Source of the DNA: Haliclona indistincta
Lineage: Eukaryota > Porifera > Demospongiae > Haplosclerida > Chalinidae
Assembly (NCBI GenBank): GCA_964017065.1
Contig: OZ024789.1
Coordinates: forward strand, 5,024,018 to 5,088,017
DNA length: 64,000 bases
Direction: 5' to 3'
The notes beneath the pieces were generated by a model. The model worked only from the letters and a program-made list of their open reading frames with translations. It was not told where the DNA came from and ran no database searches. Below are positions 23,501 to 35,475 of this stretch, in pieces. Numbering within the stretch: position 1 is the first letter of the stretch; every line of letters begins with the position of its first letter. The position numbers and the translations under genes were made by a program.

Positions 23501-24021
23501 CATGCAATGGTCAAGCACCAAGAGACTGCTCTCTGTGAGAAAAAGCTCACCGGCATACATACAACTTGAAATATCTCACTTTGCCTCACTCGTAGTTACT
23601 GTGTGACACTATATAGTCCTCCTCACCTCTCAAGATGGCTGCTGCTGCCTCTCTCTCTAGTTCACTATCCTCAGCTGTGCCCTGGCTCTTCTCCACCCCA
23701 CCACCACCCTCCTCTGTCCTCTTCCTCCAGATATTCTTCTTGATAAGTGGTACTATGAATTCTTTAGGTTGTGGCTTAGGAACAGCGCTATAATGATACA
23801 ATAATGAACTGATACTGGATAGCACACGAGTAGAAGTCTGACAGGTCGAGGACATGACAACTAGCTGGACTCACAAACCTGTGTAGTTCATTAGCCTCCA
23901 CTGCAACAAGAAAGTCTCTCTCTTCATTTTCCTCATGTGCTTGAGAGGACGAGGCTATCGTCTTTTGCAGTTTAAAGGAGATTCCTGTGGAAGAGCTACT
24001 CGTGTGGTGATTCTCCTCCAT
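20202..24021 (-). CDS. GPKOW: GPKOW: G-patch and KOW motif spliceosome protein (3' end not found)
   Basis: Orthologue of GPKOW (yeast Spp2), the spliceosomal G-patch partner of the DHX16/Prp2 helicase; nuclear. Predicted minus exons: 24,021-23,879 (ATG; MEENHHTSSSS...ISFKLQKT, RDFLVAVEANELH), 23,787-23,627 (KPQPKEFIVPLI), 22,509-22,373 (PVVPLLMQNKPP), 21,574-21,468 (AEFGKAMLKGMGWRPGEAIG, the G-patch), 21,003-20,865 (FIRRPSGLGLGA, then a Lys-rich run), 20,715-20,631, 20,476-20,415 (KVVHGPHKSLCGK, first KOW) and 20,261-20,202 (SVDEDTSRVTLRL). All junctions are GT-AG and keep frame. The last exon ends at a donor, so more exons should follow. Introns carry three MITE or microsatellite insertions. 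Confidence 0.85.
20524..20616. repeat. (GA)n and (GAGT)n microsatellites in GPKOW intron
   Basis: GA tract 20,524-20,555 followed by a pure GAGT/GTGA tetranucleotide tract 20,575-20,616, about 15 bp from the next splice donor on minus. Confidence 0.9.
21895..22165. mobile_element. 271-bp MITE in GPKOW intron
   Basis: The termini CAGGAGCGTATAAGG and CCTTATACGCTCCTG are inverted; the repeat continues with GGAGCGTTCAA / TTGAACGCTCC. Flanks share CTGTGAT (7 bp). hAT-like by terminus, but the duplication is one base short of 8. Confidence 0.8.
22751..23410. mobile_element. 660-bp TIR element with 9-bp TSD in GPKOW intron
   Basis: Ends TAGTCTAGCGCGCTATGACC and the inverse of TAGTCTAGCGCTCTATGACC; inverted similarity extends about 150 bp and includes TAATTACCGTGAATA-type sequence. 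The flanks are a perfect 9-bp duplication, ACTGGCAAT (22,742-22,750 and 23,411-23,419). A 9-bp duplication with long TIRs suggests a Mutator-like non-autonomous element. A 95-codon internal frame has no recognisable domain. Confidence 0.85.
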
Positions 24022-24165
24022 TTTGATTTTAACCCGCGTACAGTTAGCCAGTAGCCACGCCTGGTTCAGAAGTTGATTTGATGATTTCTCACGAGATTTC
24101 TCATCATCTCGCGTCAACTATTTCCTGTATGTAAACTTCTGTAAGCCCTTGAAACGTTCTTTATC
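24022..24165. promoter_or_regulatory. Head-to-head promoter region of GPKOW and NLR-B
   Basis: Only 144 bp separates the two start codons (GPKOW ATG at 24,021 on minus, NLR-B ATG at 24,166 on plus). No TATA box is visible, in contrast to the NHL genes. Both 5' UTRs and a shared bidirectional promoter must fit here unless upstream non-coding exons exist. Confidence 0.5.
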
Positions 24166-27100
24166 ATGAGTACTAGTAGCAATAAAGTAGCGGCTACAGA
24201 ATCAGCTGCTAACGCTATCAAGCAAAGTGAGTAACATATAGACTATAGGCTTCAACTCGTCTGCATGCATGATCACTGAATCATTATTTTATAGGTTCCC
24301 TTCCCACACTGTTAAAGCTCAAGACTATGAAAGGAGCTAATGGTAAACCTCTGAAGATAATTCAAAAGATTGCTGCTCATGACTACAAAACATTCGGTAT
24401 GTATCTCCTACAAGATGAGAATGGAGAAGAGGTTGCTCTGCTCAAGATGAACCACATACATGATGGGGCTGAGAGTGTCACAGAGGCCATCCTCCAGAAA
24501 TGGCTGAAAAGTGATGCACCTACTCGTACATATCAACACTTGATAGAGTGTCTCAGACAGTCTGAACTGGGTGCACTTGCTGAGCTCATTGCAAACACAT
24601 GTACAATTGTTGGACAAGGTATATAATTATTATGTACAAGATTGAATGCTTTATTACTTTACGATACAGATTTTCCTGCCGCCCCACAAGCAACAGAATC
24701 AGTGACTATTACACAAGATCTCTCTTCTGTACAACTGCCAGTGTCAACTGTCTTTCAAGCAACAGCAGCACAAAATTCTCAAAGAACCGAAAAAGCAATT
24801 CAAGGTTGTATTTCTTTCAACTCTTATGTATCTTATCTCAGAGGGTTATACACATCTATGTCTCGGAGCCACACCTCCCAACATTGGACCCACCTCCCAC
24901 GATGTGAATTTGTTCAGTTAGCAATGATTGGTAATGAAAGGGAAATACGACGTGGAGACAGTGAGGAAGAAATGGTCAGACTGGCACAGCAAGGAAGAAT
25001 AGAAACTATTCAAAGTTACAAGGAACCAATTGATCTAAACAACCTCTTTGCAGTAAATTCAATGCAGCCACTAGTTGTGCTACCACCCCCTGCTCCACCA
25101 AGAGTAATACTCATTGAAGGAGCCCCAGGAGGAGGAAAGAGCACACTTGCTCTTCACATTTGTCATAGATGGGCTCGAGGTGATGTTAATTATTCTTCGG
25201 GCAGATTTGATCTCGTCATTCTTGCTTACTTACGTGATCAGGTAGTTCAGAATGCTACTACCTTGGCTGATATTCTACCAGCCTGCCGCAATTTTGAACT
25301 GTCTCAAATTGTTGCTTCTCAAATACAAGATTGTGATGGACAGAATGTTCTTTTCATTTTTGATGGATGGGACGAATTTCCTTCTCGTCTACAGTACAAT
25401 TCGCTTGTATCAACAATAATTCGAGAGCCACACAAGCTCTTTCTTCATCAAAGTACTGTTCTTATTACCTCTCGACCAGTGTCCTCAGGAAACCTGCTCC
25501 ACGTAGCTGATCAACGAGTGGAGATCCTGGGATTTACTCAATGCCAGATTCGTGAGTACATTGAGAAAGCTTTGGATGGCAACAGCACTCGCATTCAAAA
25601 GCTTGTCCAGCATCTTGAAGAGCACCCAGTTATAGAAGGTTACTGCTATGTACCTCTACATGTAGCAATACTGGTGCACATATTCCTGACAATGAAGGAA
25701 GCCCTACCTACCACCCTCCATGAGCTTTTCTGTTATCTTGTACTATGCTGCATTGCCCGAGAATTGGAAACACATAAATCTGAAGGTAATACATCTGTAA
25801 CTTGCTCGCTAGATGATCTTCCTGATGAACTCAAATCTAAACTGAATAATCTTAGTTTACTTGCATATGAGGGAGTGATGCAGGACAAAGTAGTGTTTTA
25901 TGAAAAGGATTTAAAACTAGTTGGCCTTCCAGCTGATTTACCATCTTTGGGCCTCCTCCAGGCCGTTGAGGGACTCACAATTCTCAGCAAATCTCTCTCA
26001 TACAACTTTCTTCATCTCTCAGTTCAAGAGCTCCTTGCTGCTTATCATATATCACACATGGATTCTAGTGAACAATTGGAAGTATTTAAACGCATGTTTG
26101 GTAGTTCTCGGCTCCAAGCTGTACTACATTATTACAGTGGCTTCACTAAACTTGCCAGTCGAACAGTACGAGACTTTATATCTGAATACGCTCAACGACA
26201 AACTCGTCTTAAAGATCTTCTTCCTTTGTTGCACTGACTTTTATGAAGCACAAGAGCCATCTCTATGCAAGATAGTTGCCTTTCAATTTTGTCAAAGCAT
26301 TAATATCTCTGGTAAATTAAGTCCAATAGATTTCTTGGTTATTGGCTATGCAGTTGCTTCCTTGTCTTCTGATGTACAGATACATGTTCAGATCCAGGAT
26401 GAACTTGATCAACATAAGCTTAAGTTATTTCTAGTTGAACTCTCAAATTTTACTGTTAAAGTACCCATAACTGAAGCTTTTCCAAGGACACTTCAATTGG
26501 ATCTTTGTAAACAGTCTCTTTCTTATGAAAAGTTAGCACTACTATCGTCTCACCTCAGTCAGTCACCAATTATTACAAACCTTTGGATCAATCTTTGCCG
26601 ATTTTGTTCCCTTATTGGCCTCATGCAGTTATGGGAAGCACTACAGACCAACTGTTCTCTCACTGAACTACACGTTACGCATGGGAAGGTACAATGTGAG
26701 TCCATAGATTATAGTTGTGATTGTGGTTCAGCTCTCAAAAATATGCTCCAGGTTAACAAATCACTTTCTCATCTTGACTTTTGTAAAACTACCGATTTTA
26801 GATATGAAACTCACTTCATCTTTCTAGGTCTCCAGCACAATACCACTCTAGTTCACCTAAATCTCAGTAGCACAAGGCTTGTACCTACAAAAGAGACTGC
26901 TCAGGCACTCAATACAATGCTTCAAGTCAACAAGACGCTTACACACCTTGATCTATCTTCAAACAAATATTTCTCAATTTCAGGAGCTCACAGTATTTTT
27001 CAAGGTCTGCAGCACAATACCGCACTAGTGTTTTTAAATCTTAGTGGTACCACATTGACTGTTACAGACGTTATCTCCGAGGCTTTTATTACAATGCTTC

Positions 27101-27375
27101 AAGTCAACAAGACACTTACACATCTCGATCTATCGTACAATCCAAAATTTTCTGATTCAGGAGCTTGCATTGTTTCTCAAGGCCTTCGACATAATACCAC
27201 ACTACTCGATTTAAACCTAAGTTTCACAGGAATAACAGACGAAGGAGCAGATTATATTGAAGAGGCCCTCGATTACAATTCTTCATTACAACAACTCAAT
27301 GTCTCTCATAATAACATTGATTCCTATACAGTCTATTATGCATTTTTAAAACATACTAGTCGAATAGTATCTTGA
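24166..27375 (+). CDS. NLR-B: death-fold/NACHT/LRR receptor, one 1-bp frameshift
   Basis: Most complete NLR in the window. Exons 24,166-24,226, 24,295-24,618 and 24,670-27,375, joined in phase 1, total 1,030 codons if one extra base is discounted. Residues about 25-128 are the death-fold domain. About residue 190 begins the linker YLRGLYTSMSRSHTSQHW. The NACHT has GAPGGGKST at about 279 and FIFDGWDEFP near 360. The winged-helix region ends at LPLLH. About 8-10 ribonuclease-inhibitor LRRs follow (HLDLSSNKYFSISGAHSIF, LNLSFTGITDEGADYI). At 26,234-26,237 an extra A in CACTGACTT, where paralogues have CACTGCTT, gives an early TGA and shifts the LRRs out of frame. Either a real null allele or a base error. 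Cytoplasmic innate immune sensor by family. Confidence 0.85.
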
Positions 27376-27850
27376 TCATGCACTATCAAAAATCACTATC
27401 AAAATTCATTAGCTTATTTCATTTGTGATATTTATTCTGATCTGGATTTTATTGCATACTGATTGGGTACATTTACATGTTCAGTTAGCGTATGTAGTTA
27501 TAGAATTTAGTTGATCTCGATTGGTACAATGCAAGCTAGTGTGTAAATAGACTTGGCTATGACCTGGTGCGCCCACATACTGCATGTAGAGTATTTCAGT
27601 AGGTATGTTAGCACAGTGGACTGATTTCCTTTTAAAAAGTAAAGTAAAAAAAAACTAAAAAGTGTAGGGATTAGTTCGAGGTAACTAAAAAGTGTAGGGA
27701 TTAGTTAATAGTCGACTTTGTAATCTCATGACAAAACTTGTATGTGCACACAAGCAATTTAAATTACTACTGAGTATCCAATTGGTTCCTTGCTCCACAT
27801 GGTAGTCAAAGCTATCTACCACCTGCAAGTCCGTCCTGACAAAGACACAC
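27376..27850. other. Spacer between NLR-B and NLR-C
   Basis: No gene seen. It contains the 24-bp tandem repeat at 27,653-27,706. No NACHT or death-domain remnant is visible, so NLR-C lost its 5' part cleanly. Confidence 0.5.
27653..27706. repeat. Two 24-bp direct repeats, 6-bp spacer
   Basis: AACTAAAAAGTGTAGGGATT plus AGTT occurs at 27,653-27,676 and 27,683-27,706. Confidence 0.9.
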
Positions 27851-27856
27851 CAGATA

Positions 27857-29257
27857 GTGACTTTCTCTCTTTCTCATTTTCGTGTGCTTGGCAGTCCTCA
27901 TTTTCATGCTGTCTTACGTTACTACAGTGGTTTAACTAAACTTGCCAATCCAGCAATACAAAAATTTATCTTCACTCATTTTCAAGACAAGTCATGTGTT
28001 GCAGACCTTCTGCCTTTATTGCACTGCTTCTATGAAGCACAAGAGCCATCTTTGTGTAAAATTGTTGGTCTTCAGTTTCCCCGAAGGATTGAAATAAATA
28101 GTTTTGAATTAGTTAGTTCTGTAGACTTTTTGGCCATTGGCTATTGCGTTGCTTCTCTTCTTACTTTGAGCACCAATCTTTCTCATTTGTGTCTTGATAT
28201 TGAAATAGTGGACGAGCAAAAGCTAAAGTTGTTGTTGTTTGAACTATCGAATTGTCCAATTGGATTAACTGGTACCAAGTCAAACAAGCTGCAATTATAT
28301 TTCCGTATGCAAACTCTTAATGAAAAGGGAATAATGTCATTGGCATCTCATCTTAGGCAGTCACCAATCACTTGCATTTTATCAATCCAAAATTGTAGCT
28401 TTGAATGCGATAATGGGCTGTTATATCTATGGGAAGCATTGCAGACCAACTCCTCTCTCACTGAACTTTACATTACATGTGGAGAAATAAAATGCGATGC
28501 GAATGATGGTTTGGCTCTCAAAGAAATGCTGGAAATGAACAATTCACTCTCTTACCTCAACCTGTCAAAAATGAACAGCGTTAACTTGGCAGCTACTTTT
28601 ATTTTTCAAGGTCTTCAGCACAATACCACACTAGTACATTTGTTTCTCAGCAATATTGGACTAGAAGCTACAGAGGATACTGCTCAGGCACTCACAACAA
28701 TGCTTCAAGTCAACAAAACACTTAAACTTCTCGATCTGTCAGGCAATGCATCTTTTTCAAACTCAGGAGCACACAGCATCTTTCAAGGTCTTCAGCAAAA
28801 TGCTACACTAGTTAACTTAAATTTAAGTGATACAGGGCTTTTAACTACAGAGAATACTGCTCAGGCACTCACTATGATGCTTGGAAAAAATAAGACAATT
28901 GAACTCCTTGATTTGTCAAACAATACAGCTTTCTCAGATTTTGGAGTTAAACAAGTCTCTCAAGGTCTTCAGCACAATACCACACTAGTCTACTTGAATC
29001 TTAGCAACACAGGAATAACTGATAAAGGAGCAGAGTACATCGCTCGGGCTCTTGATTCCAATCAATTTCTACGAACGCTTTACATTCCTCGTAATAGCAT
29101 TACAGGACACGGGTTTTGTTCTATTGCGTCATCACTGCAAACTAACACTACTTTGAGAAAAATCAACATTGACGGAAATCCTATCACAGCAAGTGAAGTC
29201 GAAATTGTTCAAAAAAACAATCAAAAGGTTGATATTGAATTTCATAACTTTAATTAG
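27857..29257 (+). pseudogene. NLR-C: 5'-truncated NLR, linker + LRRs only
   Basis: Open frame of 466 codons whose homology to the other NLRs starts at about 27,885 (HAVLRYYSGLTKLANPAI), exactly the linker after the NACHT. It continues LPLLHCFYEAQEPSLCKIVG, then about 9 ribonuclease-inhibitor LRRs (TEDTAQALTTMLQVNKTLKL, YLNLSNTGITDKGAEYIARA) to a C-terminal TTLRKINIDGNPITASEV and a natural stop. No death domain or NACHT upstream. The LRR frame is intact over 1.4 kb, which is surprising for a dead fragment. It could be an alternative 3' exon for NLR-B, a soluble LRR protein, or a recent truncation. Confidence 0.65.
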
Positions 29258-29540
29258 CTAAACTATTTTTTGAGATGTACAATGATAGCAGCAATGATTA
29301 TAAATTATTAGCATTGACATCATTCAACACACGTGGATGAATTACTAACATATATATTTCAGACAATACTGCATTCACCTTCCTAGATATTGCAGTCTTT
29401 TTAAAGTCTTCAATATACAAGCGCACCAGCAACCTTCTAAAATTTAAGTGATAGCTACCACATGGTCTATAGAGGAGCTCAAGCAGCATTATACATTGCA
29501 GAAGCTCTTGATTGCAACTCATCACCACAATTCTTTTTAG
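29258..29540 (+). pseudogene. LRR relic downstream of NLR-C
   Basis: Degenerate LRR codons are readable near 29,445-29,530 (NLSDSYH, then GAQAALYIAEALDCNSS), matching the last LRR of the cluster. Frames are broken upstream. Confidence 0.45.
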
Positions 29541-30335
29541 CTAGTTATATTCCTATCTAAACTATAGAATCTTGATCAATATCATTAATTTTTGCTCTAG
29601 TCATTTTTTCCATGGTCCAATCCATGGTCTCAATTTATGCACACTAGCTGATTTGGATGAAAAAAGATGCTTAGTACAATCATAGTTTTAATGAATATAG
29701 TCGATCTCCAAAGTAACGAGTAATTGAACAGAGTACCACACACAGACCAAAGGGTGTGACCAACAATGGCTGGCATTACCAGTGACACCAAACTACAGCT
29801 GGGTGAGTCTGCTTCTTTATCAAATCATGCTAGCTACATGTAGCACTCAGCATACATGCTAATACTTTTTCTCTGTAGATGCCCTGCCCGCTCTACTTGA
29901 CCTAATGGTATATAATGAAAGGAGCTGATGGTGAACCTATGAAAATTATTCAAACTATTGCAGCTAGTAACTATAAGATGTTTGGAATGTTCCTCCTACA
30001 AGATAAAAATGGATTAGCTGTTGATCTAATTGAGAAGGATCATATCAACAAAGGTGCTGAGAATGTCACACAGGCTATTCTCCAGAAATGGCTGACAAGT
30101 GATGCACCTACTCGTACATATCAACACTTGATAGAGTGTCTCAGACAGTCTGAACTGGGTGCACTTGCTGAGCTCATTGCAGCAAAACAAGGTTCAAATA
30201 AAATTATGCACATGTATCATGTACAATTTTAAAAGTCAAGCCACATGCAAACTAATGTCTCTGTTGATTTTTATTTGTGAATCACTTATGTTGATCGATT
30301 ATGGTTTAGAATTGACATTTCTGATATGTATGTAG

Positions 30336-31738
30336 GTATTCAACCAGTGTATGCTGCACAAGCTCAGGATTCTGACAGTGCTCAACAAACAACAACTGAG
30401 CTAGAATATGATCCTTACACATCTTATCTTAGAGGATTATACACGTCTATGTCTCAGAGCCACACCTCCCAACATTGGAGTCACCTCCCACGATGTGAAT
30501 TCATTCAGCTAGCAATGCTTGGTAGTAAGGAACAACGACGTGGAGACAGAGAGGAGGAAATGGTCAGACTGGCACAGCAAGGAAGAATAGAAACGATCAT
30601 GAGTTACAAAGAACCAATCGTTCTCAACAACATCTTCTCAACAATGCAGCCACTAATTGTGCTACCACCTCCTCCTCATACAAGAGTAATACTCATTGAA
30701 GGAGCCCCAGGAGGAGGAAAGAGCACACTTGCTCTCCACATTTGCCATAGATGGGCTCAAGGCAATTGCTTTATGGAAAGATTCGACCTTGTAGTTCTTG
30801 TTTACTTGCGTGATCAAGCCATTCAAAATGCTACTACCTTGGCTGATATACTACCAGCTCGTAATCTAGAAATGTCTAAAATTGTTGCTTCTCAGATACA
30901 AGATTGTGATGGACAGAATGTTCTCTTTATCTTTGATGGATGGGACGAATTTCCATCTCATCTACAGACTAATTCACTTGTATCAACAATAATTCGACAT
31001 CCACACAAGCTCTCTCTTCATCAAAGTACTGTCCTTATTACCTCTCGACCAGTGTCCTCAGGAAACCTGCTCCACATAGCTGATCGACGAGTAGAGATCC
31101 TGGGATTCACTCAACACCAGATTCGTGAGTACATTGAGAAAGCTTTGGATGGCAACAGCACTCGCATTCAGAAGCTTGTCCAGCATCTTGAAGAGCACCC
31201 AGTTATAGAAGGTTACTGCTATGTACCTCTACATGTAGCAATACTGGTGCACATATTCCTGACAATGAAGGGAGCCTTACCTACCACCCTCCATGATCTT
31301 TTCTGTCATCTTATACTCTGCTGCATTGTTCGAGAACTAGAAACACATGAAGCAGAAAATGCTTTTGATACATCTAGAGTTTCTTCATTTGATGACCTTA
31401 CAGGTAGCCTTAAATCTAAACTAATTCATCTTTGTTTGCTTGCACTTAGCGGAGTAGCACAAGATAAAGTTATATTCTATGAAGAGGACTTGAAATCCTT
31501 TAACTTACCAACTAATCTACCATCTTTAGGACTTCTTCAGTCAGTTGAGGGTCTCACTATGTACAGCAAATCCCTCTCATACAATTTTCTTCACCTTTCG
31601 GTTCAAGAGCTTCTCTCTGCTTATCTATTATCAAAGTCTGAGGAAATATCAATTGAACTTATCAAGACTATATGTTTCAAACGAGTTCTCGATTTCAAGC
31701 TGTATTACTTTACTATAGTGGCTTCACTAAACTTGTGA
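30336..31738 (+). CDS. NLR-D NACHT exon (open frame)
   Basis: Longest intact piece of NLR-D, about 467 codons. The linker YLRGLYTSMSQSHTSQHW is followed by the NACHT with Walker A GAPGGGKST, Walker B LFIFDGWDEFP and TSRPVSSGNLLH. It is about 95 percent identical by eye to the NLR-A NACHT. The frame is lost at about 31,670 by a length change relative to NLR-A. Confidence 0.65.
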
Positions 31739-33532
31739 ATACTGAAATAAGAGATTTCATCTGTACACAACATGGCTTGAATATCCTTCCTTTGTTGCAC
31801 TGTTTTTTTGAAGCACAAGATTTATCATTATGCAAATTGGTTAAATCTCGGTACATCCACAGTAAAATATCGTTTAACTTTGAGTTGAATCCTGTGGACT
31901 ATCTGGCTATTGGCTACTTCATAACCTCGCTTTTGTCTGTGCCTTCTGATACACCGTATTTGGAGGTAAGAATTGGCAAAATTAATGATCACCAGTTAAA
32001 GCTATTGCTAGTTGAGCTTTCAAAGTACTCAGTTACAGCTGGTGCCTCAAGGGGATTGGAATTAGAATTGTGTAACAAATATTATAATACACAAATTACT
32101 GATGAAACAGTTATGCTGATAGCCTCTCATCTTAAGCAATCTCCTGTCATAAGTGAGTTGACAATGGGATTTCGTAATGGTGAAGATCTTGTCCGCCTTG
32201 CATAAGCAGTGTATACCAACTCACACCTTACAAAACTTAAACTTATTCTTACGCAAGGTCATCGAGGATTTCAACATTACACCAAAGAGGGAGGCTGCCT
32301 GGCTTTTGGTGAAATGCTTCGAATAAACAAGTCACTCACAAATTTTTGCCTTGAAGGTTGTCTATTTGATCCGGAGGCTTGCCTTCTTTTTGAAGGGCTT
32401 CAGTCTAATACGACACTAACTCATTTGAATCTAAAAAACAGTTTAATTTGGCCTACAAAGGCTACTGGTCGAGGGCTATGTGCAATGCTTAAAGCCAACA
32501 AGACACTTACACATCTTGATTTGTCGGGGAACTACGACTCACGGGATAAATCATTCTCTCTATCTTACTACATCTTTCAAGGCCTATTACACAATAAATC
32601 ATTAGTCCACCTGAATCTCGGCCGTACAGGACTTGTAGACACAGTAGATTCTATGAATGCTCTAAGTAAAATGCTTCAAGTCAACAATTCACTTAAACAC
32701 CTCAATCTTTCAAACAATGATTTCGGAGTAAGTTTTCTTTTCTTTCAAAGTCTTCAACACAATACCACACTAGTTCACTTAAATCTAAGTGAAACAAAGT
32801 TAAAGCTAACAGGGCCTACTTTAGAGGCATTGAGTGAAATGCTTCAAGTCAACAATTCGCTTGCACATATTGATATTTCAAAAAATATTTTTTCCGGTAC
32901 TGAAGTTTCGCATGTTTTTCAAAGTCTCCGTCACAATACCACACTTGTTCACCTAAATCTCTGCCATGGCTTTGGATTTACTGATGCTCCTAAGGCACTG
33001 TTTCAGAGGAATTGCATCAACACAACACTTACATACCTTGATCTTTCTGCAATACAAGGAATAGACATTAAAATCATTTTTCAAGATCTACAGCACAATA
33101 CCACACTACTTCACTTATATTTAAGAAATACAGGACTTGTAGCTACAGAAGAGACTGCTCAGGCACTCACTACAATGCTTCAAGTCAACAAGACACTTAC
33201 ACACTTTGATCTATCTTGCAATAATAACTTTTCTGATTCAGGAGCACAGTGTGTTTTTGCAGGTCTTCGACACAATACAACACTAACTTACTTGGATCTT
33301 ATGCACTTATCAATATGTACCCCCACCCCCCCCTCCCGGGACAACGTGGGGCAATGGTGGGGCATTTACCTCAGTTTTGACAACTATCTGGTCCCCGGGG
33401 GTGGGGCATTTGATACGCGAACAAACGCGCGTGTACGAGTCGTATATCGGCTTAGCCTCGCCTCCAGGCTAGATATCATAATAATATAGCCTGGTACAGA
33501 CTGTCTACGCATGCGCGCATTATCTACACTAA

Positions 33533-34803
33533 TTATGCCACGCGGTAGTCGTGGCATATTTAGGGTTGGGCGGAATACAAGATGGCGGCTACACTTAGGC
33601 TAAACGCAATAATTCGCGTATATCTTGGCTGTTGACGACATCAGGGGTATTTTAACTACCTAGGGGCTATCCTAAGAGGTAAGCGCTTACAATGAGTCTA
33701 CTATTAAAGACTATAAGGCCAGTTGGTACGGGCATGAAAAGATGGCGTCTCGCCTGGAGGCACTACTACGGCTCTGCCATATCTTCGCCGTACGGGCGTT
33801 TCAAGCTAATCTAACGTTCTGAAGCTCCTTACACGATTTGTGCGATTACAATGAGACCTTCAGAAGCACAAAAAACCAGGTCTAAGGTGGTAAACCAGAG
33901 TTCACGTGGTCACCCGTTTGTTCATCTTCTTTCTTCTTCTTCTTCTTCTTCTTATTCTTCTTCAGAGAGCCTAGCGCCGTGGCTAGTGAGCTATTCAAGA
34001 CAAAACCTACACAGAAACTACACTAGTCGTTGGGAGCAGTGCACCTGATATCTATTTAAGCCTAAAACACTAGCAGAAGCGAGTATTATCAAGAAAACAG
34101 CGATTTTTGGTCCATAATCAGACTCCATTCCATCATTCTGTTTGAACTCCGTTACTAGGTTACGCCTACTCGCGCACGCCCGTGTATGTAAATATTCTAA
34201 TACAAGCGCACCTTAGTACAAACTGCATGCTTGGAACGCGAGTGCTGCTGCCACTAGCAGTGTTCACAGCAGACAACGAGCAAATCGTCACTGTTACACC
34301 GGATTTGTCTGTTCAGGCTTGTAAGAATGCTAGCTTAAGCTCAGCTAATGTTGCATGGTACGTGTTGCATTCAGTGCAGACTTAACAGTGACGCCCGACT
34401 GCAGAGTCGCGGCGATTGAGTGCATTGCGGAGCTGCATGCCCGGCACTTAGTTCTCTTTATACACTGTATTAACATAAGTGCCAACTAAGTCATTAATAT
34501 AAAAAAGAAAAGAAACAAGTAATAAAAACATTTTAACCAAAATGGAAGAGATTTAGGGTTGATACGTTTATCGAAAAAGTATGGAAACAAGATTTGAAAT
34601 AAAAAGGATTGTAACAATAGCAGTGTAATGCTACCTCCCTAAATTAACTGCTTTCGATAGTTGTGGTTAATTTAATAGGGAGGTAGCATTACACTGCTAT
34701 TGTTACAATCCTTTTTATTTCAAATCTTGTTTCCATACTTTTTCGATAAATGTATCAACCCTAAATCTCTTCCATTTTGGTTAAAATGTTTTTATTACTT
34801 GTA
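33533..34803 (+). mobile_element. ORF-less copy of the REL non-LTR retrotransposon
   Basis: It shares the 5' hairpin (ATGCCACG/CGTGGCAT), the whole 5' region and the 3' 281-bp inverted repeat with the element at 4489-8718, but lacks the complete coding region. The join AAGAAACAA|GTAATAAAAAC skips the equivalent of 5454-8433. A non-autonomous derivative that keeps only the terminal structures; no poly(A), no clear target duplication. Confidence 0.82.
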
Positions 34804-35109
34804 ATATTAAGGTAGAGAATTAATTATATTCATGACTTTTGCAAGTAGCTGTATTTTCCTAGCCATGGGTATTCGTGCAGACAGAGTCGCTGTGTGCAGT
34901 TTGCTTGCCTATTGATAGGCATCGAATATAGCAAATTTCAGCAATGCAGTGTTAGCCATCGCGGAGCTACGAGCTCGCCCTGTGAAGACTAAGCACGATT
35001 GATTGTATACACTCTTTCTTTAGTTGTGCGGAAGGTACGAAGCTAAAACTCCTCGAGCATGCTCATCTGCCATCTGTGCAGGAATCCATGCGATGTGTTC
35101 GCCGAGCGC

Positions 35110-35176
35110 TGCTCGTACGCGATATTACAGCTATGTGGTGCCACAGCCTGCGTTGTTGTAATATCGCGTACGAGCA
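35110..35176. repeat. Perfect 20-bp hairpin
   Basis: TGCTCGTACGCGATATTACA (35,110-35,129) is followed after 27 bases by its exact inverse (35,157-35,176). It lies inside the nested TIR element and includes the CpG-containing core TACGCGATATTACA. Confidence 0.85.
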
Positions 35177-35475
35177 GTACCATTCCAGCTTTGCCAACTC
35201 TCTCAAGAGCATATTTTACAGCGTCATTGAAGGTATCGGTACTCGGTAGCAGTAACAGTAGCGCTAGCCATTGTTGATGTAAATTGGAACGGACGTATAT
35301 CTAAACGTGCGCGAACAAATTCACGGAACGTACACGGTGTTTTACTAATTACACCAGTTTTGGTGTAATTTTGGAGCATGCGCAGACAGTCTGTACCAGG
35401 CCATCTCTCAGCTTTGGGGGAGTGGCCTGGAGGCGAGGCTAATATCGGCTATTCTGCTCATTCTACTGTCCCTCA

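Larger units (their letters stand above)
33453..35441. mobile_element. Nested 1,989-bp TIR element with 9-bp TSD
   Basis: Ends TAGCCTCGCCTCCAGG and CCTGGAGGCGAGGCTA; a second inverted block, CCTGGTACAGACTGTCT, lies about 45 bp inside each end. The flanks are a perfect 9-bp duplication, ATATCGGCT (33,444-33,452 and 35,442-35,450). Mutator-like by duplication length. It contains the ORF-less REL retrotransposon (33,533-34,803). Confidence 0.85.

Noticed and set aside
35059..35277. 72-codon plus frame with two Cys near the N-terminus
   Set aside because: Lies in a TIR element and reads through a perfect hairpin; no family pattern.
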